From: Lycium barbarum
Taxonomy: Eukaryota; Streptophyta; Magnoliopsida; Solanales; Solanaceae
Length of the DNA stretch: 64,000 nt
NCBI RefSeq assembly: GCF_019175385.1
Contig: NC_083345.1
Coordinates: forward strand, 123,073,657 to 123,137,656
Reading direction: 5' to 3'
Below are positions 12,540 to 23,849 of the stretch, piece by piece. How positions within the stretch are numbered: position 1 is the first letter of the stretch; each line of letters starts with the position of its first letter. The position numbers and the translations under genes were made by a program. The notes under the pieces are model-generated. The model searched no databases and had not been told where the DNA came from. It worked only from the letters and a program-made list of their open reading frames with translations.

Positions 12540-13351
12540 CTGTCGACCAAATAATCGTCCAGCCCCATAATGTACCTGTGCATCCTGTCAGTCATAGTAG
12601 CAACCACAGCAGGTGCATATCGGGCCAACGAATCAAACTCCAGACTGTAATCTCGAACGCTGCGGCCCCTCTGTCTCAGCAATAAAAACCTGTCAGCCCT
12701 GGCCCGCCGTAACTCTGGAGGCAGAAAATGGCCAAGAAAAGCCTCAGAAAACTAATCCCAGACTGCTGGGGGAGCACCAACGCCTCTGGCTAACTCCCAA
12801 GACTCGTACCAATTAGCTGCTACATCATACAACCGGTACGAAGCCAACTCGACTGACTCTGTCGCAGAGGCCTTAATCAAATGTAACGTGCGCCGCATCT
12901 TTCTGATAAACTCCTCGGGATCCTCCTGGGGCTTTGTGCCGAAGAACTATGGAGGACCACAAGTCAGGAACTCACGAGCTCTCGAACTATCCCGTCTATC
13001 TGCCCGGTCATCCCTAAGTCTGTGCCCCTGAACCTGTCCCGCCACAAGTCTAGTCAACAACTGGACTTCCTCTCTCATAGTATGATCCTCAGTCCCTGGC
13101 CGTGGAGCTGGAGGCTAAGGTACTGGAATCTCAGGAGCCAGCGGTGAGGCCGCCCCCTGATCTACAGCTGCGGCTGCTGCAATCTCCTCCAGTGGTGGCG
13201 GTGTAGAAGAGCCCTCTGACTGGGGCATACGCTCGGGAATAATCAGTGCATGGGCCCGGGTAATCCTCTGGGCCTGGCTAGGCTCCCCTGCTGCTACTGA
13301 CTTGCCCTTCTGGGCAGTTGTCGCCTTTTTTGGAGGCATGGCTGAAAACAA
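12495..13351 (-). pseudogene. gag: gag N-half, broken by three stops
   Basis: Translation starts at MPPKKATTAQKGK (ATG near 13339; a second ATG upstream at 13351). One frame then encodes the retrotransposon gag domain (for example RRTLHLIKASATESVELASY and the RQRGRSVRDYSLEF segment) down to about 12495. In that frame there are stops at 13115-13117, 12947-12949 and 12752-12754, all TAG. The first two sit where glutamine is expected (CAG to TAG transitions). A frameshift near 12495 leads into the zinc-knuckle frame. This copy cannot make full Gag. Confidence 0.85.
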
Positions 13352-13527
13352 AACAATTCGTTAGGGAAGAGTCGTCCTGACAATACCGCTCTATCGCACG
13401 ATCTAAGACAGAAGAAAGGGTAACATCCTAAATGCCCTGTAGCCTCTTGTTTATAGATGTGGTGCACAACACACCGATAAACAAGACTCTACTAGACACG
13501 GTCTGTAGACATTCCGAGAACCAAACC

Positions 13528-13539
13528 GCTCTGATACCA
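13528..13539 (-). promoter_or_regulatory. primer binding site, initiator Met tRNA
   Basis: On the element strand the LTR end ...GACA is followed by four bases and TGGTATCAGAGC. This matches the 3' end of plant initiator methionine tRNA, the usual primer for Ty3/gypsy minus-strand synthesis. The site marks the right LTR as the 5' LTR. Confidence 0.93.
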
Positions 13540-13543
13540 CTTT

Positions 13544-16500
13544 TGTCACGACCCAACCCCGTAGGCCGTGACTAGTGTCCGTGCTGGACACCCAAACGTA
13601 CCTAATAACCCAAACGAGCATATTTGCAGAATATATCAATATAAAAGTCAATTGGCGCTACCAGATATTGCAAGTGAACAAATATAGCACGTGGAAGCCG
13701 ATAAGGCCGTCACAGATCATAGTAACCCAAAACATATACAGAACCCACATAAGTATGTCTACAGACCTCTACAGAACATAACAGAATCATAAGACGGGAC
13801 AGGGCCCCGTCGTACCCCTGAATAATATACATATATGCGATAGCAGAAGACTGTACCAAAATATAGGCTCCGGATAAAGGAGCGCTCCAAAATAGCAGAA
13901 TAAAGTCCTAAGCGGGCGGATCAGCAAACATGTCGTCTGTACCTGCGCGGCATGAAAACGCAGCCCCCGAAGAAAGGGGGTCAGTACGAAATATGTACTG
14001 AATATGTAAAGCCTGAATCACACAATCAAAATCGTAACCAGTACAGAACGTACAGAAAAGTGAGTGTAAAATCCAAAGTATCAAATGCATATTTTCAAAA
14101 CATACAGAGTGTATACAGAAACATATGCCATATCATATCCGGCCCCTGCCAAGGGTCTCGGCAGACAAAACGTGGCCACCCTCCCGACGCTGGTGCCACA
14201 ACACAGAGGAATCAGAATAGGGGTATAACCCCGTAACATAACATATCGTATCAGATGGCCATATCAGATCATATCATATCATATCAGAGTGTGTACATGG
14301 CACAGCATACTCCACAACCCATGTACATATATACCTGCCCCCTCACATCGAGGCACGGCGAACAATGCAGTGGAATATGCTTGACAACATATCCTGGCCC
14401 GGGCTCAGTGTGGGAAACATTGGGGCATCCACGAATGGAGTAGTGAGAAACTAAATGCAATAAAAATACCATATATATTTCCCGAGACTCAATGAGGCAT
14501 ATCGAATGACAAATCAAATTAATGAAATCGGACGGAATCATAGTAAGTGAATTTCGGATGTCATAATGGATTACGGAGGCATAATTTTTCTAAAATCATT
14601 TCCAAGTTCCAAAACAATTTACAAGACTTAACGAAATATTTAAAACGATATTTAATTAATAGTTAGAGGAGTAGTTAAAACATTTCCTTTAAAGCTGCTC
14701 GTAGACACGTCGTAAACATAAAAGGGTAAAATTGGAAATAGTGGACCCACCTCGGGACAAACGAAGCGGTGGGCTCAAATTACGTATTTAAAGCTTATAA
14801 AGTCACCTACGGAGGTTCTGGGGGCATTCCATAATTTTCTAGACAATTTGCGAGAGTTTGCACAATTCTTTCAATAAAGCATACTTATAGGGTTCAATTC
14901 CATTGAATGAAAAAGGGGTATTTTCACATGCGGATTCCGATGAGCAGAACGCTTTTCGAGGCTCAAATCCAATCCTAGTACACCTAGGGCATGCCAAAAG
15001 AAGAATCGGGATAGCTTTACATACCTTGTATGCTCTTTACGCCTTTCCAAATTCAATTCCCGTTTCGCCCAAAATCTGCAATTGGTCACATTTACCAATT
15101 CTCAATTTCCAATCTTTAAGTATTCAATCTTTATTCATAATTGCCTACAGAAATTTGGGCAGCATCTCCCCTATACATATAGCATCCCCGAGAATTTAAC
15201 TCGGCCAAAACAATCAACAACAACCCAACAACAACATCAACAACAACAATAATCACTATAAACACAATATAACTTAACTAGCTATCTTTCCAACATAATG
15301 TCATAACCTTCATTTCAACTTCAATTTCCAAACTAATCTCAATGGTTTCACATTCATCATTAATCTAGATCATCACAATATAATTTGGAAATATTTCATA
15401 TCATTCCTACGAAATATTCACAAGATATACAAAATATACAAACTTTCCACCAAAACATAATTCACCCAAAACTTCAAATCTTCAACCTACATATTCATAA
15501 CATATTTCCATCTTCCAATTTCATCAACCATAATCATAATTTACATCTTAACAACTTCATTTCCATAATATCACAAAATTATTCTAAGGTGACATAATCT
15601 TCTACATTCCAACTTCAACCAAAATTCATTCAACTTTCATTTCCAATATAAATTTCACCATAACCACAACTAGAATACAACATAAAATTCAACTCATATC
15701 ATATATACAACAATATACACACACGGCTACATACATATATACATACCCACTTTGCAAACTCCCATATTTCCATAATTTCTACTCATTTTCACATACCACA
15801 ACATAAACAAACCTTCATAACATAAGAAAAAAGAATTGATTCTTACCTTTTTCTACAAACTTCTTCACTTGAACAAGTTGTCAACTTGAAGAAATAAGTG
15901 CTCCTTCTTCCAAAACAACTACACCAAGTTGTAGAGGACACTTAATTTAGTAGGAATTCAACAAGAAAATAATTTTAGAGGCAAGATTTTGAGGGGTGAT
16001 TTTTCTATGGCCAAACCCGAAATGGCCTTATTTTTGCTCTTCTTTGTGTTTTGTTCTTGGTTCTTGAAGTTTCTAATGAATAAATGATGCATATATGGCC
16101 CCTTATATTAATTTGGCACATGGAAATTAATCAATTTGGTGGGCTTGGACCAGGTATGGCCGGCCACCATCTCACCTTGGGCCTAAATTTTTCTTTTCAT
16201 TTTTTTTGGGCCAATTCGGTTGGTCCCGAGTTGGGCCTAGCCCACTGACCTTTCGACCTTAAAACGTTCATATCTCTTTGTACCGACGTCACCTGGGAAC
16301 CCACGACCTATGGATGGAAAGGTAATTCAATTATCTACAACTTTTATTTCTTGGTATTTTTCCAAATGCCAAACTTATAATACCGTGTTTGCCCCTCCAA
16401 GTCAGGTCACCCGAAAACGTTTTCTTAAAAATATTCGTTTGGAGGGCTTCCACTTTGATTTGGCCCAAGGGTACTTCATGAGTTGTGTTTATCTTTACAT

Positions 16501-16599
16501 ATGTGATTCATATGACTTTTCAGATGTTCCAAAAAAAATCTCGGTGTGTGGGCCCCACCCCAGCAGATAATCCGAGGTTCAAAAATACGGGATATAACA
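13544..16599 (-). repeat. 5' LTR of the gypsy element
   Basis: The LTR is 3056 bp, TGTCACG...GATATAACA. It is adjacent to the primer site, so it carries the promoter that would drive leftward transcription. Differences from the other LTR are scattered single-base changes and poly-A/T length changes, consistent with recent insertion. Short open frames inside are shared by all LTR copies in the window but show no recognisable protein. Confidence 0.92.
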
Positions 16600-17266
16600 T
16601 CCATATTATTATTACACTAACTTCTCCAATAATCACAAACGATTTCCATTTCGCTTTAAGCCACCAAATCTCCATTTAACATTATAAAATCTACAACAAC
16701 ATCTAACATATCAAATAAAATCAATTCGCCATAACTTGCCGAATAACCCGCCATTCGGCCACAACAACTACATGCACATTTTCATAAATTTTTCATCTTT
16801 TTCTATACATTCCAACAACATACTACATAGAATTAATTCAATCTTCTCTACACAATACAATATACACAGACACGGCCAATACTACACATACGCCATGCAC
16901 ACGGCCACTATACAACATCCATATTTCCATGATTTTCACCCATTTCCACATACTACAATACTCACAACCACCCATAACACATAAAGTAAGATTGAATACA
17001 TACCTTTTTCCTTCAACTACTCACTTGGCTAGGGTTGTGATTTTGCAACGAGGAATGATTTTCTGACTCCAATAATTATACCACGTTGAAGAGGACCCTT
17101 GATTTAGTAGGAATACATGAAGAAACTAATTTTTGGAACAAGATCTCAAGGGGGCAAAATTACTCCCCCTTGGCCGAATGCTCTTTCTTTCTCCTCCTTT
17201 TTTTTTTTTTTTTTTTTTTTGTTCTCTCTTTCTCTTGAATAATGAATTATGGGTCTTCCATATAAG

Positions 17267-17302
<36 letters not shown>

Positions 17303-17698
17303 TTATAAGCATGTGAGCGGCACACGCCCCCTTTCTAGAATTTTCTTAATTTTTCTAGCAAAGATGACTTATTTGTCATCATTTTTCTTTCTTTTCTTTT
17401 TCTCACATGGCCAATGGCCCTTTTGGAACTTTCATGAAACTTATGTGAAATTTCCGTTTTACCCCTCAACTTTCCTCAATTTTACCATTTTGCCCCTAGC
17501 CTTCCACATTATTTCCATGACTCCTTTTGTGAATTTTCCTTTTTGCCCTTAGTCTTTCTCAATATTTCCATACTAATAATGTTCATAAATAATATTCATA
17601 ACAACTTGTGCCTTAAAATAATTTAAAAAAAATGGTCTTGCCTTAACTTGTCACGATGATCTCGAAATATCCGAACGTACAAAACGCGGGCTATAACA

Positions 17699-17950
17699 GT
17701 AGTAGCCCATTGAAGTTCCTCTGACCATTCCTTGGAAGTCCTCTGTATCCCTTTCCATTTGAGCAATTTCAGCCACATCTGAGAGGAATATGCAAGCAAA
17801 GAACAGGTGATCGTGACTTTCATCTACTTGGTCACACAAAGGGCAAACAGTGGTGGTAGTGATTCTCCATTTAGCTAGCCTGTCCCAGGTGTACAACCTA
17901 TTTTGAACAGCTAGCCTCAAAATAAATATCCACTTAGCCATTCCCATGTT
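17699..17950 (-). pseudogene. LINE ORF2 zinc-binding domain fragment
   Basis: The translation contains AVQNRLYTWDRLAKW and CPLCDQVDESHDHLFFAC, the CxxC...HxxxxxC pattern of the zinc-binding domain that follows reverse transcriptase in plant L1 elements. The text switches between two frames near 17820 (a shift), and the second frame runs on into 2828-2619 across the inserted LTRs. Confidence 0.8.
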
Positions 17951-17968
17951 ATTACAAGTTAGTCTTCT

Positions 17969-18910
17969 CTAAGCCACCTTCTGAAAAGTTCCTCTAAGGG
18001 CAAGGTAGAACTGCTTAATGGAGAACTGTGACAGTTTGCTTAGTTCCTCCATGGAGCTTCCAGCTTCAATCACATACTTTTTTGCCTTTAGTACTCTTTG
18101 AACAATCCATGAAGCTTGCTTAGGAATATCATTGAAAAGGTCTCTATTCTTCCCATAGTAACAATGGATCCATCGCACCCACAAATTGTCTTTCTTCTGG
18201 ATTAGATTCCAAAGGAGTTTAATTACAGCTGCTTTATTCCAAATATGAATGTCCAGAATATTGAGTCCACTAGCAGTTTCAGGTTGGCAAATTCTTTCCC
18301 ATGCTAGAAGAGCCTTTTTTGACAGTTCTGCTCCTCCAGTCCAAAGAAAACTCCTACAAGCAGCTTCAATAATTTTAACAACCTTCTTTGGTAAAACAAA
18401 GATTTGAGCCCAAAAAACTTGGATGGAAAACAACACTGATTTGATTAAGTGGGCCCTGCCTGCATAGGACAGGAACTTTGTGGTCCAAGATTTGATTTTG
18501 GCCAGGATCTTGTCTATTAGGGGTTTGCATTGCATAATAGAAACTCTCTTAGTGCTCAGTGGCATACCTAGGTACCTGATAGGAAACTCACCTTGCTTGA
18601 ACCCTAAAACATTCAATCTATCTTGCTGCTCCTCATTCTTTATACCACCAAAGTAAACACAGCTCTTGGAAGCATTGGCCACAAGTCCAGAAGCCGTGGA
18701 GAATTTTTGGAACTGGTGAAACAGATATTGTACTGAACCAGTATCCCCTCTATAAAAGAGTAATAGATCTTCTGCAAATGCAAGTTGGATAAGATTCAGT
18801 TTTCCACACTTAGGATGGAATTTGAAATTCGGAATCTACCTCAGTTATTTCAAAAGCCTGCTTAAATACTCCATTGCCAAAACAAACAAAAAGGTGACAT
18901 AGGGTCTCCT
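17969..18910 (-). pseudogene. LINE ORF2 RT palm/thumb fragment
   Basis: From 18682 down, an open frame carries IRYLGMPLSTKRVS, the LSYAGRAHLIKSVL box and SKKALLAWERICQP, the thumb/connection part of plant L1 reverse transcriptases. Upstream, at about 18740-18810, the catalytic box reads FAEDLLLFYRG where FADD is expected, so one of the two metal-binding aspartates is glutamate. A frameshift separates this segment from the preceding one at about 18840-18910. Confidence 0.85.
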
Positions 18911-19101
18911 TACCTCAGTCCCTTCTTAGCTTCAAAGGGCCTAGATGGTTTCCCATTGATGATTATATAGTACGAGACTGTCCTGACACAAGTCATGATC
19001 CAACCAATAAATATACTAGGGAAATTCAAACCACTTAATATCTGCTCCAAGTAAGGCCATTCAACTGAGTCATATGCCTTTTGCATATCTATCTTTAACA
19101 T
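18910..19101 (-). pseudogene. LINE ORF2 RT catalytic segment A
   Basis: The frame contains LKIDMQKAYDSVEWPYLEQI, the first catalytic aspartate motif of non-LTR reverse transcriptases, followed by SYYIIINGKPSRPFEAKKGLR (the QGDPLS-adjacent region, cut off by a shift). It continues the LINE between its two neighbouring fragments. Confidence 0.85.
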
Positions 19102-19136
19102 GCATCTAGGTGAAATACCTTTCCTACCATAACCCT

Positions 19137-19880
19137 TTACCAGTTCATGACTAAGCAGGATATTATCTGTAATAACACTGCTGGCACAAACCCAACTTGA
19201 CTGGCATCTACCAAACTACCTATCACTTTCTGCATTCTACTAGTTAACACCTTAGATATCAACTTGTAAAGTATGGTGCAACAATAGATTGGCCTAAATT
19301 CCCTGATGGAGGAAGGGTCATGAACCTTTGGGATCAGAGTCATTGAGGTGCAGTTTATTGCTTTGAACAGCCAAGTCCTTTGAAAGAATTGCAGTATTGC
19401 TTCTGAGACTTCCTCTCCAATAATAGCCCATGCTTTTTTGAAAAAACATGCATTATAGCTATCATAGCTAGGTGCTTTGAGGTCTGAAATATCTATGAGG
19501 GCTAGCCACACTTCTTCTTTTGTGACAGGAGCAATAAGTTGAAGTTGTTGGTCCCTATTTAGGATAGGGCCATTTGCTATAATGCCAGGCTCTATAGCTA
19601 GTAATTGATAAGCACAGGTTCCTAGCAATCTTTTATAGAACCCTATCACTTCCTCCTCTATCTCATTTACTATCTTCAAAGTATCCCCACTGTCTGAAAT
19701 CAACCTGTTGATGTGATTCTGAGCAACTCTATTCTTTATGCTGGCATGGAAGAAGGCAGAATTTGAGTCACCTAGTTTCAGCCATTGCACCCTAGATTTT
19801 TGTCTAAGGATGCTTTCCTTCACTAGCACCCATTTTTCTAGTTTCTGCTTTGCTTCCTTCTCATCAGCATACAAAAGTGG
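19137..19880 (-). pseudogene. LINE ORF2 RT N-terminal fragment
   Basis: The frame carries RVQWLKLGDSNSAFFHASIK, FRPIYCCTILYKLISKVL and the SQVGFVP region, the RT finger blocks of plant L1 ORF2. The endonuclease domain expected upstream is missing: homology to LINE stops at about 19881, where the dispersed repeat starts. The copy is therefore 5' truncated, which is usual for LINE insertions. Confidence 0.85.
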
Positions 19881-19881
19881 C

Positions 19882-20599
19882 AAAATATTTATAATACAAT
19901 TATTTTTAATAAACACGGCAGTTAATTTGAGACGGGTAGCTCTTTTCATGTTAACTATACGCATGACAGGTAATCATAAAAAATATGTTAAATAAATAAA
20001 ACATGAATGCTTTTTAGAAGACAAATGAAACACTTCCAAAAATTTGTCTTTTGGTAATTAAAAGACAAATGAAACACTTCCAAAAATTTGTCTTTTGGTA
20101 ATTAAAAGACAAATGAAATGCTTTCAAACATTTTCTTTTGGTAATTAAAAGGCAAATTAAATACTTTCTAACAGTTTTTTTTTTTTTTTTTGGCAATGGA
20201 CGTGCTGGGCGTGGTAACGAATATATCCAAATTAGTTTTTTAATATTGAATTTTTAAACTATTTAGAAAAGTAAAAGTAAATATATTTGTATGTCAGTTT
20301 GGTTCATTTAATTTTCCCCACTCAATACCAAACAAAACATCAATCGAGTGCTGCAAATAGCCAAATCGAATTGGCTCACGTCCAGTAATTCTACTTTCAG
20401 TGGTTTCCAATATCTTTTTCTGACGGTAAAAATTGACCGTTTATATATCAAATCATCAAATATATATAACTTAACCATAATAAAGTGATAATAGTGTAGT
20501 GCACACCTATGATATGGTAAGCTTTGGCCTATAATTTGTTCTTCCATCTGGCGGTGGGGATCTTTTATGTGGTACTAGTCTTTATATATGTTCATATGT
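19882..20599. repeat. dispersed repeat A, copy 1
   Basis: Sequence from aaatatttataatacaa to atatgttcatatgt is repeated in direct orientation at 24555-25224 with only scattered changes. Copy 1 is longer because it has an extra 44-bp unit. Both copies hold a minus-strand ATG frame (from 20547 here) starting MEEQIIGQSLPYHRCALHYY. About 50 residues are alignable between the copies before frames diverge. No TG...CA termini, inverted ends or known domain are seen. Confidence 0.8.
20019..20170. repeat. 44-bp tandem repeat, about 3.5 copies
   Basis: The unit begins agacaaatgaaacacttcca and ends tcttttggtaattaaa. The first two units are virtually identical and the later ones diverge. Repeat A copy 2 has one unit fewer at 24695 onwards, so the array changed length after the repeat was duplicated. 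Each unit is itself partly self-complementary (ccaaaaga.../tcttttgg). Confidence 0.85.
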
Positions 20600-21575
20600 A
20601 AAAATAATCTACGAATATTCATTGGTGTAAAGAGTTTATATAACAAAATTATTAGAAAAAATTAAGTTAATTTGACTTGTTTCTACCGTTTAGTTAAAAA
20701 GAGTATTCATTTAATGAATATCCTATCAAAAGAATGAGGAACAGAATAATTGTAAAAAAAAAAAAAAGTATTGGTAAAAATAAGTATAAGGAATTGTGGA
20801 TAAAAAATGAGTGAAAAAGTGTAATGCCTCTAAAGAATAAAAGATTTGTAAATGGACGACTTAATATTTGCCTAGCGTCAAAATGTGGATTTAACTTGAA
20901 TAAAAGGTGTATTAGTGTGTACGAAAGAATGTAAAATGTATGTTGTAAAAAATATGTATTAAAAGCGTATAAAAAAACAAAGGATGAACTATTATCTTTG
21001 CCAAAACGTCAAAAGTGTGAATTAATTAACAAAGTATTTATACCAAGTCAATTTAATCTATTTATGAAAGTATTGACTGCCTAAGTCTTGCCTAAAGCAA
21101 ACGACAAGCTTTAAATTAAGCATGCAAGATGACAAGTAAATAAATATCTCCGCCGGACATTCAAAAAATAATATTTCCACTATAGTACGAGTTTATGTTA
21201 TGTACAAGTTTAAAGAACGCGGAAAGTAACTACAAACAGTGATTCGGTTGCCTTCCGAGTGTCGTCTTCGGGATGTGTCTCCGGGTACCTGTATAAACAC
21301 TTAGTAAAAGTGTTAGTAAGAAAATAAATAACTATCGAATGAATTAAAGAAATAATGAATAAGCTTAAAATAAAAACCCGTCTTTTGTACATGGGAGGCC
21401 TTGGAAATCGACGGAAATTTCTTCATCGGTCATTTGTGTTTAGTATTCGCCCAAATTAGTTAGCGAGTCGGTCAATCACAAAAACGAGCATTATTTAGCA
21501 ACAAAAGTTGTAAAAATAAGTAAGAGATCAACAATATCCATTAGCAAGATGGAGTGATAACATAAAAAAGTATGC
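20600..21575. other. AT-rich non-coding stretch
   Basis: I see no gene, RNA gene or complete transposon between repeat A copy 1 and the LTR at 21576. Base use is strongly A+T with short homopolymers. Confidence 0.6.
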
Positions 21576-23315
21576 TGTCGACTTCCCTAAAGATGACCAT
21601 TTGACCTGATGGAAATATAGCAATGCAGAACAGCATTCCATCAACATTTCACATGATTTCAAGTACACAATTCCTGACATTATCACAAAATATTCCGTGT
21701 CTCAGAAGCTTATCACTGCCAAATGCTGCCAAACTACACAGGCAAATAGCTAAACTTCAGTAGCATGCTCAAATATTACAAACCCAAAGAGCTACACAAG
21801 TTAGGAACAAGAGAATGCTAAAGAGGAGTACAAAAATTTCAGTACTTCCTTGAGGTGCTGCAATGTACAGCTCCAGGCTCCAACAATATGAACAAAGTAG
21901 CATAAGTCATAGAGCAGTAGTAGTCCGCCAGAATTAGTGATGGGAGTTCTCTAGGTTAATAGAGATCATTGAAAAATTATAACAAAGTAAAATCAGTCCA
22001 ACACATTAGAAACAAGAAAACAGCAGCAAAACAAGAGTAAAGCAATACCCAAAATGATTAGAACAAGGGAAACATCAATAACACAACCCAGGAAGAAAGT
22101 AAAAACGTCATGGTCACCGGTGTTTATGGAGTTTTGATCGAGAACGACCGTAATCACTGGAGAACGTCTCAAAACAAAGATATTTGTTAGCCAACACCCA
22201 GAACAGTCACAAAAGAAAAATATCAACAAAATAATCAATTTAAACGACAACAATGGAACCAAAAACAGTCCACCGAAGTAAGGATTTTTTTTGCCAGAAT
22301 TGAGAGATTTACGTCGCGACAGTGACGAGGGAGGATAAAGGGGACGTGGTGGTGGTTCGCGGCTGCTCCGGTTCACCGGAGCAGTGGAGATGGTGTTTGC
22401 TTTAGTGAAGAGGAAGAGAGAAGAAGAAAGGAAGAGGGAAGTGGCTCGCTGGTGGTTTGGCCGGAGTTGTTGTTCGCCGCTCCGGTTCACCGGAGCTTGA
22501 AGCTCTTCGCCGGAGCAGTTGATTGGACCAACGAAAGGAGAAACGAGGGGCGTGAGGACAGTGGGAAGAAAAGGGGAAAGGGAGTGAGGCTGTGGTGTCG
22601 TTGTGGTTGTGGTTTTGAGCGTCACCGGAGCTCGGAGCTCCAGCATGGAGGCGGCGGCGGCTGGGTGTGGAAAAAAAATGAGGGGGGAAAATGTTTAGGA
22701 TTTCTTAGGAATAGAGGAGGGGGATCTGAAAATTAGAGTATATGGAAAAATATGAACTCCACCTCTTCTTTTATTGACAAAATGGCCTTCTTATTATCCA
22801 AAAATAAAGTGTCATACCCCTTCGTTCCTTTAATGCTACTTTTCACCCTTTCAACCAATGTATAAAAATTTATAAATTAATGAATCAAGAACTCAATCCA
22901 TCACCTCAAATGTCAACTTTTAAAAAGGTGACGAGATCTTGACTTGATCGAATTTTTGCTCTGTGTTTAAAAATTAATTACTCCAATTTTCTCTACACTG
23001 ATGGACTGTACTAAAATATAGTTAATTAATATATGTGTAAGTATAAAATGTAATTATTAATGTATAAGATATGAAAATGTATTGCTATAAAATTAAGAAA
23101 CAATTATTAATTACACAAAAATATTAGTATTAAGCTGTATATGTGCAAAATAATGATTCTTGAAAAATGATAGTAAATTGATAAAATTCCTAAAATAAGG
23201 ATAATCATCAATAAATTATCAAAAAATGTAAAAAATGTATTTCGCGCTCTTTAATGAATCGAGACCCCCCAAAACGTTAATTTTAAGCACGTCGAGCCAA
23301 AATTAGGTGTCAACA
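21576..23315. mobile_element. probable solo LTR with 6-bp target duplication
   Basis: The segment begins TGTCGACTTCCC and ends AGGTGTCAACA, imperfect inverted termini of TG...CA type. It is flanked by gtatgc on both sides (21570-21575 and 23316-23321). The right end, with cgagccaaaattaggtgtcaaca, resembles LTR ends common in asterid genomes. The 217-codon minus-strand frame inside (21993-22646) is Ser/Pro-rich with low-complexity hydrophobic stretches and no domain, and I regard it as non-coding. No gag-pol or second LTR is present. Confidence 0.6.
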
Positions 23316-23849
23316 GTATGCTAAACACGAATCAGTTTTTTTTTTTGGATAACTTAACCCTCCTACCAAACAATCCCTTAGGGAATGCATATTTCTTTCT
23401 TTTTTTTTCTTTTTTTTTTTAAAAAGGTATCAAGGAACTCATTCAAGTCCTGATTTGTCTATCTTATTTATCAAATAATGAAACTTACTTTAAGTACTAG
23501 AATGAAGAAGAAATATAAGTTATTTTCTTATAGAAAGGTAGTTGTAGTTAGAAAAAAGGAAAAAGGAAAAGAAGAAAGATGATGAAGAGTGTGTAAATAA
23601 GAAACTTTGACCCCACAGTACTAACAAAAAATCCAGCTTGATGATGCTGAAACTTTACAAATCTAATCTCAATGCCACATTCTTCTTATTAATTAGGAGT
23701 TTTTTTGTCTGCTTGTGTAAAGAAAACATGGACTTTTTACTGCAATTTCTGGATCTAATACCATCAAACACAAAAGAAAACATGGACTTTTTACTGCAAT
23801 TTCTTGATCTAATACCATCAAATGTGTTTGGTATGAAAGAATAAATAGA
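23316..23849. other. non-coding, with a 2-copy tandem repeat
   Basis: The stretch contains T-rich runs. At about 23720-23822 a unit of about 52 bp containing catggactttttactgcaat occurs twice in tandem. No intact gene is seen. Confidence 0.65.

Larger units (their letters stand above)
5284..16599 (-). mobile_element. complete Ty3/gypsy retrotransposon, probably Tekay/Del-type
   Basis: This element of about 11.3 kb has LTRs at 5284-8341 and 13544-16599, both TGTCACG...ATAACA as written on the plus strand. The polypurine tract is next to the left LTR and the primer site next to the right LTR, so transcription runs right to left. Gene order is gag, protease, RT, RNase H, integrase, which defines Ty3/gypsy. 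The long LTRs and the chromodomain-like C-terminus fit the Tekay/Del lineage (inference). Flanks are accat (5279-5283) and tccat (16600-16604), a 5-bp duplication with one mismatch. It sits inside the outer LTR. Several frameshifts and stops break gag-pol. Confidence 0.92.
2829..17698 (-). mobile_element. outer solo LTR, interrupted by a gypsy element
   Basis: The LTR begins TGTCACACCC at 2829 and ends GCTATAACA at 17698, with exact duplications gtagt at 2824-2828 and 17699-17703. Without the inserted element (5284-16599) it is about 3.55 kb. No gag, pol, primer site or second LTR accompanies it, so it is a solo LTR, the usual product of LTR-LTR recombination. Blocks at 3240-3310 and 4860-5130 and most of 16900-17200 resemble the LTRs of the inner element and the solo LTRs at 53830 and 60852. 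The same orientation as its relatives implies minus strand. It contains the 14-bp array at 4494, a T-run at about 17197-17220 and an (AT)n run near 17271-17298. Confidence 0.85.
2619..19881 (-). mobile_element. L1-type LINE relic split by nested LTR elements
   Basis: This is a minus-strand non-LTR retrotransposon. Its reverse-transcriptase ORF runs from about 19881 (5' side, truncated) down to 17699, is interrupted by the LTR insertion 2829-17698, and resumes at 2828-2619. The two halves join in a single reading frame across the 5-bp target duplication gtagt, which is strong evidence that they were one element. Domains seen are the RT fingers/palm, a zinc-binding RT-associated domain, and a short C-terminal tail without RNase H. 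Frameshifts and an altered RT catalytic motif show that it is dead. The 5' end abuts a dispersed repeat. I found no clear poly(A) or target duplication at the 3' end, so the left boundary is uncertain. Confidence 0.8.

Noticed and set aside
21993..22646. 217-codon minus-strand open frame as a gene
   Set aside because: It lies wholly inside an LTR-like element, has Ser/Pro and hydrophobic low complexity, and shows no domain.
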